From: Diphasiastrum complanatum
Lineage: Eukaryota; Streptophyta; Lycopodiopsida; Lycopodiales; Lycopodiaceae
Length of the DNA: 64,000 bases
Direction: 5' to 3'
Assembly: GCA_029204225.1 (NCBI GenBank)
Contig: CM055113.1
Coordinates: 25,657,462-25,721,461, forward strand
The notes under the pieces were generated by a model, which was not told the origin of the DNA, did no database searches, and saw nothing but the letters and a program-made list of their open reading frames with translations. A program made the position numbers and the translations under genes. How positions within the stretch are numbered: position 1 is the first letter of the stretch; each line of letters opens with the position of its first letter. Of this stretch, positions 34,271-46,552 are shown piece by piece.

Positions 34271-35686
34271 ATGTGCACCAACATGAACTATTCAATCTAT
34301 CTCCTCGTCAGGATCTTTAAGGTTTAATGGAGTTGTTTTAGTAGGTCCTTCAAAGGAGTTGGAACTTGGTGTAGGTTCCCGATGTGGCTGTGGTAACTGG
34401 ATAACAACGTCATCCAGTGTGAAATCTTTGAACTTTTGTGGAAGATCAAAAGGCGGGTCCACAAAATTTTTTGGGACTTAAGGAATAATCTGAGTTGATT
34501 CACTACCGGACGTTGAAGCTTGGTCTGATTGTTTGATTTCTATCTTCTTAGACAAGGGCTTTATCGGCTGTTTAAGCTTCGCACACATCTATTTTTGATG
34601 CTCGGTTAATTGTGTATCAATGATTTTACTTTTTTGTAACCGAGGTTTTTGCGATTTTTGAGTGGGCAGTGTTGTTACCTCACTTATCATATCATCATTC
34701 ATTGTATCTCAGACTTCGTCTGGATACACATCCCATGTATAAACTTTGGATTTGGGCCTGTATGCTTGTGTGTTGGGTATTTTGGACGTCAGTTGGACAT
34801 AAGCCAACGGTCCTGGAGTCTTGATCTCCTTAGGAATTGATTTTGGTGGATGAGGTTGGGCATCTAGATAGAAAAGTACATGTTCATCCGTCATTTCTAC
34901 ATCATCTATGAAAAGAATACCTTCTTCCAAAAAATGGGCGATAGAGACGCGAGGTTCTCCTCGGCACCAAACTATAGGAATCGGGTCAATCATCATAAGT
35001 GGGATGATGGGTGTGTCAATGTCTGTAGAAGATGGGATAATATCCACATTTGCTGTAGTGGTTTCGATACGACATCGATTGTAATCCGCACAGTCCACAA
35101 TGGCTAGTGTATGACCCCAATTGATTATGTCCATGGATCGTGTATAATGGCCTTTTGGTTGGATCGGGGCACTATTTGATTTATCATATGTTATAGATGA
35201 GAAATCATCGTATACCTTGGCTGGCTTGACATGGCCTGCTGAGTCAACTGTGACTCGTTTCTCGTGGTTGCCAAAGGTAATTTTACTATGCTTCCAATCT
35301 TGGACAACACCTGCCATCTGGAGCCAGGGTGTACCAAGAAGGAGTTTATATGTATTAGCATCTTCTGGTAGGTCTAAGATGACACAATCGATAGCAAATT
35401 TGACACCTGCTATCCAAACTTTTATATTTGATAAATGACCAGCAGGGTTGGTAACTCATTGATCAGCCATACAAAGTTTATATCATGGTTGATCGAGGGT
35501 ATGGAAGCCCCATGACTTTGCCAATGACAAAGCCATTATATTAACGGCTGATCCACTATCAAGGACAACAGATATTGCGGGATAATCTTTATAGGACAAA
35601 GGTAGTGTGATGTTATTCCCCTTAGCAACACCTATGTTCATCAGATTCATAGGAATCTGAGGAATTTCGAGAATCTCTTCTGGTTT
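34271..35686 (-). pseudogene. E2 aspartic protease and protease-RT linker
   Basis: On the - strand the protease active site DSGS lies at 35549-35560, followed by VNIMALSLAKSWGF and, after two in-frame stops, GHLSNIKVWIAGVKFAIDCV. The flap-distal LLLGTPWLQMAGV block leads into the ORF 35317-34709. A long polar linker with several more stops separates it from RT. The protease would have released Gag and pol products. Confidence 0.75.
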
Positions 35687-37653
35687 TCACTGTTCATCAA
35701 GAATAGGAGACAGCTGAAAACTAAGATGGATATAGCATTGAAGTCCGATGAAGGATTTGATTGCACTATGGAAGGGCATAGTGAGTTGAGCTTGCAGGAG
35801 GTCAAAAAATACTTCAAGTCCTTGTAGGGAGTGCTCCTTTTTGGGGATATGAGCTGATAACGGACTTTTAGTATGTTCTTCCTCTCGCAAAAATTCGTCT
35901 CGAAATTCGTTGTATTGCCTTTGTTCCACTTTTGGGTCTGGGTAGTCTTTTGGTAATGTGGAGGCCATCAAATGGCTTCCATGTAGGTCTACTGATTTTC
36001 CATGGTGTTGTTGTTGTTCTTGTTGTTGGCGTTGTGCTCTAGTAAGAACTCTAACAGGTTCGGATGAGATATGACGTGCTGGGAGAATCCTACTAGGATA
36101 TCTAGGACAATCCTTGAAATTGTGTTTACATACACAGTCGGGACATTCTGCATGGTATTGGTGTTTAACTTTACAGTCAGTCATGAGATGTCATGTTTCA
36201 CCACAAATAAAGCAGCGGTTGCTCATGGGTCCAGTGGCGATAGCATAACCATCTTGGATGGCTAGTTGTGTTGGGTTTTCTAGTGGTGTGGAATACTCAC
36301 CTTGTTTGCACGAGCATGAGTTGTCGATTGGGCAGACTCTCGAGGATGTCTATTGTTTTATGCTCCTAGATCATGTTGTCCTCGTGGTGGTGGTCCTAAG
36401 AGTGTGAGCTGTGGTTGAGGGTCATGTCTAGGTTGTCTGGGCAACTCTTGTATATGGACCTGGTTGTTTCGTGGTGGATAGGGCATGTGTTGTTGCTGTG
36501 AAACAAATGGTTGTCGAGGAGGTTGATAATGTCCTCCTGACTGGTTGTGAGGCTGATTCCGCGGGTTATAATAGCAATAAAGGGAGGTATGCCCCATAGA
36601 GACGCAGATTTCACATTTGATCAAGGAGGTATCTGGGACAGGTTGGTATGAAGGGCACTCATTGCCTCGGCAGTGAGGGCAGCACGTTTTCTCTCGTCTA
36701 TGATGGATTTGGCCAGTGGGTAACTGACCTGGCATCGAACTTTGGATAGATTTAAGAGTGTATTGAAACTCTTTTGTGAGTTTCTCCATGTGTTGTTGGT
36801 GTTGCTGGTTAAGCAACTCCATCTGTGTCTTCCATAATTGTTCTCGTGTGTCATCGTTTGGTCGAGCTTCTTGGATAGCACGATGTGCTCTCCGTTCTCG
36901 TGGTTCATCAATATTTGAGCCCTCGTCTTCTTCTCGCATGGCATCAGACATGGCTTGTTTCAATGATGTATATTCATCATTAGAGCGCAATTCACAACTT
37001 ATCGATCGTGGGAGTCCAATGAGGAACCAAATGATGAGCATGGATTTGGTGGGTTGCTCTTGTACCTGACTTTTTAATCATTTAAATCATTCAATGTACT
37101 CACGTACTTTTTCGTCTTTTGTCATTTTGATATCACTTAGTTTGACAAAAGGACTTTCTATCAAGTGAAATGGCTTGAAGCGTTTGATAAAGGCCTCACT
37201 AGTCACGTTTATCTTCACGATCAAGGTTAAAAAACCATTTTCATGCTCGATTGATCATGGTCATCGAGAATAGTTGAATCATGGCGTCTGGTGATGTTTT
37301 GCCATAGACATCACATGCATTCTCAAAGACTTGAAAAATCTTTGAGGATCCGTGTTGCCATCGTACTTAGGTAAGTCGAGCTTTGGGGTCCTTTTTTCAG
37401 TACGTGGAACATTATTTTTGAAAGCTCCATTTAAGTGAGCTCTTGCATGTGAGGATTCGGCAGCATGAAATTGTGGTTGTTCGTATGGAGCTTCATAATG
37501 CATAGGTTCCCATCTATCGAATGGGTCCATGGATGGCTCTTGGACTTGAGATTTCATCTGAGAATATCTGTTAAATCGAGCCTGTTCGGTGGATGGAAAA
37601 ACCATCTCTGGTGGATAGTCCTTCGTAGAATTCGGATCATAAGGGCGATCCAT
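35687..37653 (-). pseudogene. E2 gag with two zinc knuckles
   Basis: Gag begins at about 37653 (MDRPYDPNSTKDYPPEM) and runs through LDLPKYDGNTDPQRFF, a block typical of Gypsy Gag. After frame breaks near 37280-37040 it continues (37041-36358) with a Gln/His-rich stretch. There are two CCHC knuckles: CEICVSMGHTSLYC at about 36582-36541, and a second at about 36221-36180 whose internal Trp codon is now a stop (CFICGET, stop, HLMTDC). A third Cys-rich stretch, CPDCVCKHNFKDC, follows. The 36184-35687 ORF then leads toward protease. Two knuckles are more than most Copia Gags carry. The frame is broken several times. Confidence 0.8.
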
Positions 37654-37770
37654 GACAGCGTGTAGAGTGTCGTAGGATTGTGTAAATATGCACTTGGACT
37701 CTGGTTACAGTGGATACAGGTGTTGGAATGCGGTTGCTACGGATTCACGGTTGATGCGAGTGTAATGCGA

Positions 37771-38592
37771 CTAATGGTGGTGGATACGGCTAAGGTGGTG
37801 GAATGATAGAATGCGGTGGTAGTGGTGCAATATGGGTTGTGGTAGTCCGTTGCAGGGTTTTTTTTTTTTTCTTTTTTTTTTTTTTGCAGTCGATTGCGGT
37901 CTCAATGGCTTGTGGCTATAGCAACGGTTGGGTGCGACGTCAACGTTGCTGTGCGAAATGTGGGAAAGGGTGGTCGATTGGTGGTTGGAGGTGAGGAAGG
38001 GGTCGTAGGCCGTATGATTGCGGTCTGCTGCGGTCAGGGGTGACCGAGGGTAGACGTAGGGCCGTGGGATTGCGGCTTGTTGCGGTTTGTGGTGGCCGAA
38101 TCTAGTCGTAAGGTCGTAGGATTGCGGTTTCAATTGCTTGGGATGGATGGCAATGGCTGGCGGTCTCCACGGGTCGAGAACAAAGATGAGTGGATGGCGG
38201 AGTGTATCGGTGGTTCGTGGGCTGTACGTTTGTAACGGATTGTGGCCTGGATTGTTTGCAATTGATTGCAGTCCTGACGGATTGCGATGTTGTGTGGACA
38301 ATTGTGATGGATTGTGATTGGCTACGATGGAAAGGATGTATGGGGCTGTTACGGGTGATGGAATGACGTAATTGGGTTGCTGTGAGTAAGGGTCAAAACA
38401 GTCCGTGGGATAGTTGGAATTGGATGCTATCGTTGTGAAGCACGAAAGGTGGAAAGAGTGCGATCCTGACGGTGTAATTTTGGAGGAGGTGTGAGTGCGT
38501 TTGGATGTCAAGCGGACTACGGTTGAGTGCGTGTAGGATAGTGTACAGAAGTGGCGAATGAACACGGTATGTTTTGGGTCACAATAATGCAA
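37771..38592 (-). other. E2 leader ORF of uncertain status
   Basis: A 273-codon frame between the 5' LTR and gag. Composition is His/Ser/Pro/Thr-rich with no recognised motif, ending in a poly-Lys stretch encoded by the poly-T tract at 37858-37885. The DNA is rich in GATTGCGGT-like repeats (37950-38300). The frame persists in the duplicate (47327-46656), but that copy is too recent to test selection. It may be a leader ORF or a by-product of repeats. Confidence 0.25.
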
Positions 38593-38765
38593 AGAGTGAA
38601 GTAATGGGTGTGCTTGTGAATGTATTTGCTACGGTTGGATATAGTTGCCACTATGCAAAATGATCACAACAGATCAATGCAGTCGTTACGAGTGGTTGCA
38701 GTGACAAGTAATGCTAGTGAATATGGACTGGACGATCAAAGGATCACTTGAGATCTGAAATTAGT

Positions 38766-39177
38766 CGTCGGTTGAGAACTGATGCAAAAGCGTCGGTCGA
38801 GATCTATTGCAAAGCTGTCGGTCAAAGTCTGTGGTGAGGGCGTCAGTCGAGATCTGACGCGAGGTCGTCGGTTGAGATCTGACGCGAAGCGTCTTCGGTC
38901 GAGATCTGATGCAAAGCATCGGTTGAGATCTGTTATGAAGTTGTCGGTCGAGATCTGACGCAAAGCGGTCGGCTGAGATTTAATACTGACCGCCGGTTGA
39001 GATTTGAGTGAATAGGCATCGGTCAAGATTTAATTGAGGGCCGTCGGTTGAGATCTGATGCGAAGCGTCGGTCGACATCTAAGTGAAGGCCATCGGTTGA
39101 GATTTAAGAGGATGGCGTCGGTTGAAATCTGATGCAGTGTGTCAGTTGAGATCTAACTGAAGGCCATCGGTTGAAAT
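38766..39177. repeat. E2 array C: about 17 copies of a 25-bp unit
   Basis: Core GTCGGTCGAGATCTGATGC with variable last bases; mostly 25 bp with occasional 24-29-bp units. It runs up to the edge of the 5' LTR and so occupies the place where a primer-binding site is expected. Duplicated at 47501-47912. Confidence 0.9.
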
Positions 39178-40779
39178 CAGAATCGTTACTCAGTTTTCAG
39201 CATGTATTTCTCAGCCTGTCAATGGGAGACATGGTTTTGATACTCAGCTACATGCATAACCAGCCATGTAACTATCTACAATTCAAGAGGATCAGCGTTC
39301 TGGTACAGGGAGCAATCTTACCATTATCTACTGAATCAGAAACAATCAAAGACAAGATTAACTACTGGAACAAGAAACAAGATTCAAGAAACAAGAAACA
39401 AGATTCCTAGTATCATTTTAATAATCTAACAATTAAGAAACACTCATTACTTGATGCTTAGATTACTCAAGAACAATCAAGAACTGGGTTGCAAGGGAGT
39501 ATTCAAGATCTATACGACAAACCAGCCTATCTAGTTTACTTGAATGCTGATTACTACCTTATTCCACAAACATGAACTGAATCCTAATCCACAACTAAGC
39601 AAGAAACAAGAAACAAGAACCTAGTTAATCCACAATGCACAGGAATCAAACATGCTCATAGAAATCTCACTCAAGAACATTGCCATGAACAAGGAGCTTA
39701 GCTAGTACTTCCTTGGCTCTGATGCTCGGCTCTCAGCTTCTTCTGCTCTCTTCCTTCTAAGACCTCCTCGATCATGGGTGAGATAACTTGTGTCTTCAGC
39801 TTGGCTCGTCACTTGGAGATTCTCTAGAATCTGCTAACATTATTCACCCCTAATCTGTTGTAGGACCCACTGAAACATCGATGAGCTTGACAATACATTC
39901 AAAAGCTCCCTCACAAGAGAGGGGGGGCCATTAAATAAGCAAGAAGGCTGCCCATGTGGAGCCCATGTGGCAATTCCACCAAATTAGAAATTACATGTGG
40001 AATTTGCCCTTCTACTAAAGGTCACCATCAAAAGGTGGCTCACTCTAACTAATTTAAGGGGGGTCTACCTTTATTTACAATGCCTAGGAAATATTAATAA
40101 CTCCTACATGGCCATTCCTTCTTTGGGATACACCATGTAGGCTCACATAGATAACTCACTTTCTTCCTAGCTAGTACTTCCTTGGCTTCTCATGCTCGGC
40201 TCTCAGCTTCTTCTGCTCTCTTCCTTTGAGACCTCCTCGATCATGGGTGAGATAACTTGTGTCTTCAGCTTGGCTCGTCACTTGGAGATTCTCTAGAATC
40301 TGCTAACATTATTCACCCCTAATCTGTTGCAGGACCCACTGAAACATCGATGAGCTTGACAATACATTCAAAAGCTCCCTCACAAGAAAGGGGGGGCCCT
40401 TAAATAAGCAAGAAGGCTGCCCATGTGGAGCCCATGTGGCAATTCCACCAAATTAGAAATTACATGTGGAATTTGCCCTTCTACTAAAGGTCACCATCAA
40501 AAGGTAGCTCACTCTAACTAATTTAAGGGGGGTCTACCTTTATTTACAATGCCTAGGGAATATTAATAGCTCCTACATGGCCATTCCTTCTTTGGGATAC
40601 ACCATGTAGGCTCACATAGATAGCTCATTGTCTTCCTAGCTAGTACTTCCTCGGCTCTCATGCTCGGCTATCAGCTTCTTCTGCTCTCTTCCTTCTGAGA
40701 CCTCCTCGGTCATGGGTGAGAGATAACTTGTGTCTTCAGCTTGGCTCAGCACTTGGAGATTCTCTAGAGTCTGCTAACA
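39178..40779 (-). repeat. E2 5' LTR, enlarged by internal tandem duplication
   Basis: About 1.6 kb against 1.0 kb for the 3' LTR. The LTR terminus CTGCTAACA occurs three times, ending at 39839, 40308 and 40779. The first two are followed by the polypurine-tract text and about 30 bp of E2 interior, then by LTR sequence again. So 2.3 units of about 470 bp are tandemly arranged, each carrying a polypurine tract. Confidence 0.85.
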
Positions 40780-41900
40780 GGCAAGACATAACTCAACAAT
40801 AGTGGCAATGTGCCTTGATAAGTTAGTTTTTAGTTGATAATAGTCTATTAGTATCATTTATTTGTGATGTAGTATTAATCTCGTTGATATTATCAATACA
40901 AGCATCATCCATAGCCGATCGATGTTTTCTTCTAGAGTGATTTATGAAAACATTGAAAGGCTTTGTAAGGCGAAGGGTAAGGCCTAGGGCAGCATGGTGG
41001 AAGGGTGGCTAGTGCAAGAATTCATAGTCCCTATCATGGAGAATCATTATATTCCTCATGTTTGGGAAAAGAAGGATGATTTGTGTCTTTTTTGGAAAAT
41101 AAGGATGATCTGTGTCTTTTTGGGAAAAGAAGGATTATTTGTGTTTTTGGGAAAAGATCTCTTTAATCTCTCTCACATTGATTGTCAAACATGGGCGGCC
41201 ACCTACAAAAATAGAAGTTTTTGGAGAACAACATGGGCATGAGATACAGATGTTGAAAGTGAAATCCACGTATTTAAGTGAATGGGGTAAAGCTTTGTGC
41301 CATGCTTATATTATCCCTACCAATCATCAATGAATTTATGGTCGAATAACAAGCAGCAAGACATTGGATCACGTGTGCTATTTAGTACTATTAATAGTCG
41401 AAAACGGTGAAGCATGCTTCAGGGACATTCATATTGTAGAGGGAATGGTGGAGGGCATGTATTGTCAAAGGGTCTTTGATGAGGATGACAAGTAACTAAG
41501 CCTGACAGCTAACTGTTATCAGCGGTAAAACTAATTACTGTATATGCTTGAGCCCATCAACCTTACAAAAGATCATACTCATGATGAGTTCCACACTAAT
41601 TTGCACAGCCTTATGCTAGTTTGCTACTTAAATTATAGGTTAGATGATTTTTTATGTACACTATATAGCGAGTCCTCAAAGAATGTGTAACGTGCATGTG
41701 CTTCTAGTGATCCATGTTTTAGCTTTGTTTTATCTCTAGCATTGTGATTTGCTTTAAACTAATGTATTGAAATTTTTTGGAGTTCTAAGTCGTCTCATCA
41801 TGATCTCTGTGTCTCTAATATTCTTATATGTTTCAAAAATTAGTGAAAAGTGAGATATATAGAAGGCGTTTTAGAATCTTAAAGTCCTTGGTGTTGAAGA
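40780..41900. other. Flank between E2 and C3, copy 1
   Basis: Short ORFs (e.g. 40994-41242 on +) span imperfect repeats around GGAAAAGAAGGATGATTTGTG and read as low-quality protein. A coding-like phrase ENGEACFRDIHIVEGMVEGM occurs near 41400-41460, followed by VEGMYCQRVFDEDD. I do not recognise a family; it could be a decayed host-gene piece. Repeated at 49515-50635. Confidence 0.35.
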
Positions 41901-42579
41901 TGTGAAAAGTACAGTACTTAGGACCATAAACGGATCTTTGAATGATCCACAAGGTGATTGTATGCTTGTTAAACAATCTATCATAAACTAGTCATCGGAA
42001 AACAAGATCTAGTATAGCAGCTTGATAGAAAACAAGTAGAGACAATCAAAGCATTGATCAATTAGTATAATCCAACTCCACATGTGTGGAAATAAGGCTG
42101 TAGTCCGGCCTATAGACAGTGTTTACAAAGTGCCAAAGCTGGGTTGCATTGGAAATCAAGAGTAATCACCATACAATGAGAGGAACCTCGAGTTTCTCCT
42201 TGAGGCTCCAAAAAGTTTCTATCTTCTCACTATGGAGAATGGGAATACATAGTAAAACACACTTCCTTTGCTAAGTTAGGTGAAAATCCAGCATGTAATA
42301 AGGAAGTAGACTCCACTTTCTTGCCCTAATGTGAAAACCCTAGCCTAGATCCAAGAGTCATGCTTGGTAGGTACAAATCTCATTATAAATCATGGTCTAG
42401 ATCCTACAAAGTAGGAATCACTACCAAATGGACACAACCACTCCTCTTGACTTGTGGTAACCTACTTTAGGTGTTTATTACAAGTGGCACTTTGGCCATT
42501 CAAGTAACCAACAAACAATATTGACAAAATGTACAATATTCTACATGGCTAGATTTGCCAATGTAGGCAATTTTTCACA
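41901..42579 (-). repeat. C3a 3' LTR
   Basis: 679 bp, TGTGAAAAGT...TTTTTCACA in + coordinates, with CCACATGTGTGG at 42078-42089. The polypurine tract GAGGAGGAG (element strand) follows at 42580-42588. Confidence 0.9.
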
Positions 42580-45500
42580 CTCCTCCTCAAATCTAGCCTT
42601 GGAGATCACAATGCTTCTATCAATAACTCCAATTGAAAATCTAAGCTTGACAAATGAATCTTTAGTTAAAGGTTTAGTAAAGAAATCAGCCAAGCAACTT
42701 GATGATGGCACGTGTTGGAGCTTGATCTCTTTAGCTTGCACTTTTTCTCTCACAAAATGATGAGCAATTTCGATGTATTTGCTCCTTGCATGGAATATAG
42801 GATTAGTTGCAAGTGATTGGGCTAATTGGTTGTCACAATATATGATAGGGATCTCCTCCTCTATGACATGAAGCTCCACCAATAGCCTTTTGAGCCACAA
42901 GACCTCCTTGCATGTTGATGTCAAGGCCTTGTATTCGGATTCTGTGGAAGATAGGGAGATAGTATCTTGCTTTTTGGAAAGCCATGATACTACTCCATCA
43001 CGTAGAAAGGTGGCAAAGGCACTTGTTGGTCTTCTATCCACTTTGTCACCTATAAAATCCGAGTCATTGTAGGCTCTTAAGCCAAGATTAGTTCCTCTAT
43101 ACAAAATGCCAAAATTCTTAGTGGATGAAATGTCTCTAAGAACTCTTTTGGCCATCTTCCAATGTGAAACTAGAGGACTTTGCATGAATTGGCTTAACTT
43201 TCCAGCACTATAACTAATATCAGGTCTAGTTATAGTTAAATAGATCAAGGAGCCAATAAGCCTTCTATATAATGTGATGTCCTCAAAGGATGCTTCATCA
43301 CAACCAATAGATGCTTTTACATGTTGCTCCATTGGTGTCTCGATGCCTTTACAATTCTTCATTCCAAATCTATCTAGGATGGATGTAGCATATTTAGATT
43401 GACAAATGAATCTAAAATCACATCCTCTAATAACCTCTTTTCCAAGAATGAAGCTTAATAGGCCAAGATCTACCATCTTAAACTCTTTTGCTAAAGCAAT
43501 TTTTACATCTCTAATTCCATCTAGACTTACCACTCAAGATAATGTCATCTACATACAAAACAAGAATAATGATAATGCCATCGTGAAAACTTATATCCAA
43601 TGATGGATCATAGGCACTCATTACAAAATTTATGGAAATGAGAAAAGAGTTTAGCCTAGAGTACCATGCTCTAGGTGCTTGCTTGAGCCCATAAAGGCTC
43701 TTCTTCAAAAAAACACACCTTCACTTCATGCTTTGCCTTGATGAAGCCCTCAGGTTGCCTCATGTAGATCTCTTCCTCCAAATAACCATTGAGGAATGCA
43801 TTTGTAAAGTCAAGTTGGAATAGCTCCCAATTGAAGGTTGTAGCAAGACTAATGTCAACCTGATAGTAACAAGCTTAGCCACAGGAGCAAAAGTCTCATC
43901 ATCATCAATGCCTTTGGTTTGTAAAAAACCTTTGGAAACAAGCCTAGCTTTATGCTTGCTTATTGATCCATCTTGATTGTACTTCAATCTAAATACCCAC
44001 TTGCAATCAAGAGGTTTCTTCCCTTGAGGAAGATCCACAAGATCCCAAGTATGATTCTCAATAAGAGCATCATACTCTACTTGCATAGCATCCATCCAAC
44101 TTTTAGACTTACAAGCATCTTCATAGCATGTTGTCTCATCTAACATTGAAGTAAGAAAGGTGTAAGATGTGAAAGATAATGAGCCTTCCCTTTGATCACC
44201 TTGACCATCATAGGTGAGCCTCAATGGCTCGGATCTTGCCCTTGTAGATCTTCTTGGAGTTCTTGGAGTTCTTGCATCTTGAGGTGGATCCTCAAGTTCT
44301 TCTTCACTTGCAAGCTCCTCCTCTATCCTAGCATGATCTGGCATCAAGATGATTAGTAGCATTATCATCAAATCACAAGCATGTCCTTCATAAAATTAAC
44401 ATCCCTACTCACTATCACCTTGCTAGTGATGGGATTGAAGATTCTATGACCTTTGCTATTCTCACCATATCCCACAAAGATGCCTTTGATGGATGTTGCA
44501 TCATCCTTCCTTCTCTTATCCAAGGATTGGTGTACATAGCAAGTGGATCCAAAAACTTTGAGATCCTTGAGATTGGGCTTCTCTCCAAATAGAGCTTCAA
44601 ATGGTGTGATTCCTCCAATGGCTTGGTTTGGCAATCTATTGCACAAATAGTTAGCACAAGTTATTGCTTCACCCCAAAATGGTTTGGATAGAGAACCAGC
44701 CTTAAGGCCTTAGCACACTCACAAAGAGATCTATTTGTTCTCTCACTCACTCCATTTTGTTGAGGGGTGTATGGACATGACAACTCCCTCTTTATGCCAT
44801 TAGAACTACAAAAGTCAATCAACTTATTCGAGATATATTCACCTCCATTATCACTCCTTAATACCTTAATCTTGGTATTAAGTTGATTTTCTACCAAAGT
44901 CTTGAACTTTACGAAAGAATCAAACACCATTGATTTGCTAGACAAGAGGTACATCCAACAAAATCTAGAATAGTCATCAATGAAGATTACATAGTACTTG
45001 GCACCACCATTAGACTCATGTGAAAAACTATGAACATCCGAATGGATGAGTTCAAGAGGAGAGTTTGATCTTGATGTAGATCTTGAGAAGGGTAGTTTGT
45101 GAGCCTTTGAGAGGCTGCATGCTTCACATCACTTCCCACACTTTGACAAATGCTTGGGGAGTCCAACTGCAAGCTCCTTTGCGGCCATAGATTCCATGGC
45201 TTTGTAGTTGGGGTGGCCCAACATTTTATGCCATAGTTCCACCTTTGATAACTCCACCTTTGCCAAGTTAACACTCTCCACTGCAACATTAGCATCAAGC
45301 TTAAACAATCTACCTTGCTTAAAGCCTTTGGCTATACATTTATCATTTCTAAGGATGGAACAAACTCCATGCCTAAATTGTACATCTACGCCATTATCCA
45401 TTAACTGGTCAGCACTAAGCAAATTCTTGGTTAACTTAGGAACATAAAAAACATTATCAAGATTCATCCTTTTGGATGATCCCACATACAAGGGAATTGT

Positions 45501-46552
45501 TCCTATTCCACTTATCTTACATTCTTGACTACTTGCAGTATAGATTGATCTATGTAAATCATTGTAAGAAAGTAAAGTGGAGAATATGTCCTTTTGATAT
45601 GTCATGTGGGAACTAACCCCACTATCAATCCACCAAGAATCATTGGTGTTGCTCTTGGATGATGGTGGTTTGTTGGAAACCATCATGGACGACTCTTCAT
45701 CCTCCTCCTCCTCCTGATGTGCAATGTTGCTTTGTTTGCCCTCTTGTGCTTCTTCTTCTTGAGACATTCTGATGCAAAATGTCTTTTCTTTCCACAAAAA
45801 AAACATTTGTACTTGGACTTGTCTTTGATCTTGCCCTTTGAGCTTGAAGCCTCATCCTCCTCCTTGGTCTCCTTGAAGTCCTTCTTCTTGCCATTGGTCT
45901 TCTTCTTGCCTTTGAATGAGAAATTAGCTTTCTCATCACCATCCTGTAGAGAAATAGCATTCATTCTTGCATTGGTATGCATCATCCTACACTCTTCAAC
46001 CACTAATACACTATGTAGCTTTTCTATAGTAGGCAAAGTGTCTTGGATTTCAAAGCTTTGGACCAAATTTGTAAAGCCACTCCCTAGACCATTGAGGACA
46101 ATCTGAACAAGCTCACTGTCTTGAATCGTCTCTCCAACGGAAGCTAACTCCCTATTGAGAGACTTGATTCTTAGCACATAATCCTGTGCACTCTCATCAC
46201 TCCTCTTCATGCTTTGTAGAATTTGATTCCTAAGCATAAGAACCCTCAAAGTGTTACTAGACTCATAGATACATTTTCAAGATTCCCAAGCCTCTTTAGC
46301 ACTCTTACATGATGATACTTCCCTTAAAAGATCATTGCTTACATTCATCTTAATACAGTGAAGTGCAAGCCTAGATCTCTTCTTGTATCTCACTAATTCT
46401 TGTGCACCTAGAGGTTCATCTTCATCATCTATTAGAAACTCATAAAGATTCTGGAGAACCATTAGTGACACCATACTCACTTTCCAAATAGCATAGTTGG
46501 TAGAATTTAACCTCTGACTAGCTTCTAGAAGGTAGGCTCCCACTAATCCCAT
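42580..46552 (-). pseudogene. C3a gag-pol (multiple frameshifts)
   Basis: Reading from 46552 down: Gag (NYAIWKVSM, LALHCIKMNVSNDLL) with a stop at about 46277; zinc knuckle CFFCGKKRHFASEC (Gly to Arg); frameshift near 45750; protease with DSGV instead of DSGA; GAG-pre LWHKMLGH; a TGA at about 45135 shared with C3b; integrase core with HSDVH, RSDNGGEY and NGVSERTN (D, D, E kept). Frameshifts follow near 44660, 44370 and 43850. RT shows KWVFRLK, YGLKQAPRAW and an intact YVDD at 43544-43555. RNase H at about 43100-42600 shows YNDSDFIGD, SSTESEYKAL and HARSKYIEIAHHFV. No complete product can be made. Confidence 0.9.

Larger units (their letters stand above)
26424..40779 (-). mobile_element. E2: 14-kb Ty3/Gypsy (Tat/Athila-like) retrotransposon
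   Basis: A complete but decayed element reading right to left: 5' LTR 39178-40779, repeat array C, leader ORF, gag, protease, RT, RNase H, integrase, array B, array A, an additional coiled-coil ORF, polypurine tract, 3' LTR 26424-27418. The domain order with integrase last is Ty3/Gypsy. The lack of a chromodomain after integrase, the post-pol ORF and the tandem repeats in the 3' untranslated region are hallmarks of the plant Tat/Athila branch. LTRs differ by roughly 9% over the first 200 bp, so it is older than the Copia elements here. No target duplication could be matched, and no convincing primer-binding site is visible. Confidence 0.88.

Noticed and set aside
39171-39410. 79-codon ORF repeated at 39171 and 47906 (and similar text at 26344)
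   Set aside because: It lies inside the E2 LTR on the strand opposite to the element; the repetition is due to LTR identity and the segmental duplication.
40994-41333. Two + strand ORFs in the flank and their duplicates at 49729-50068
   Set aside because: They overlap, cover imperfect GGAAAAGAAGGAT repeats and show no recognisable domain; their conservation is due to the recent duplication.
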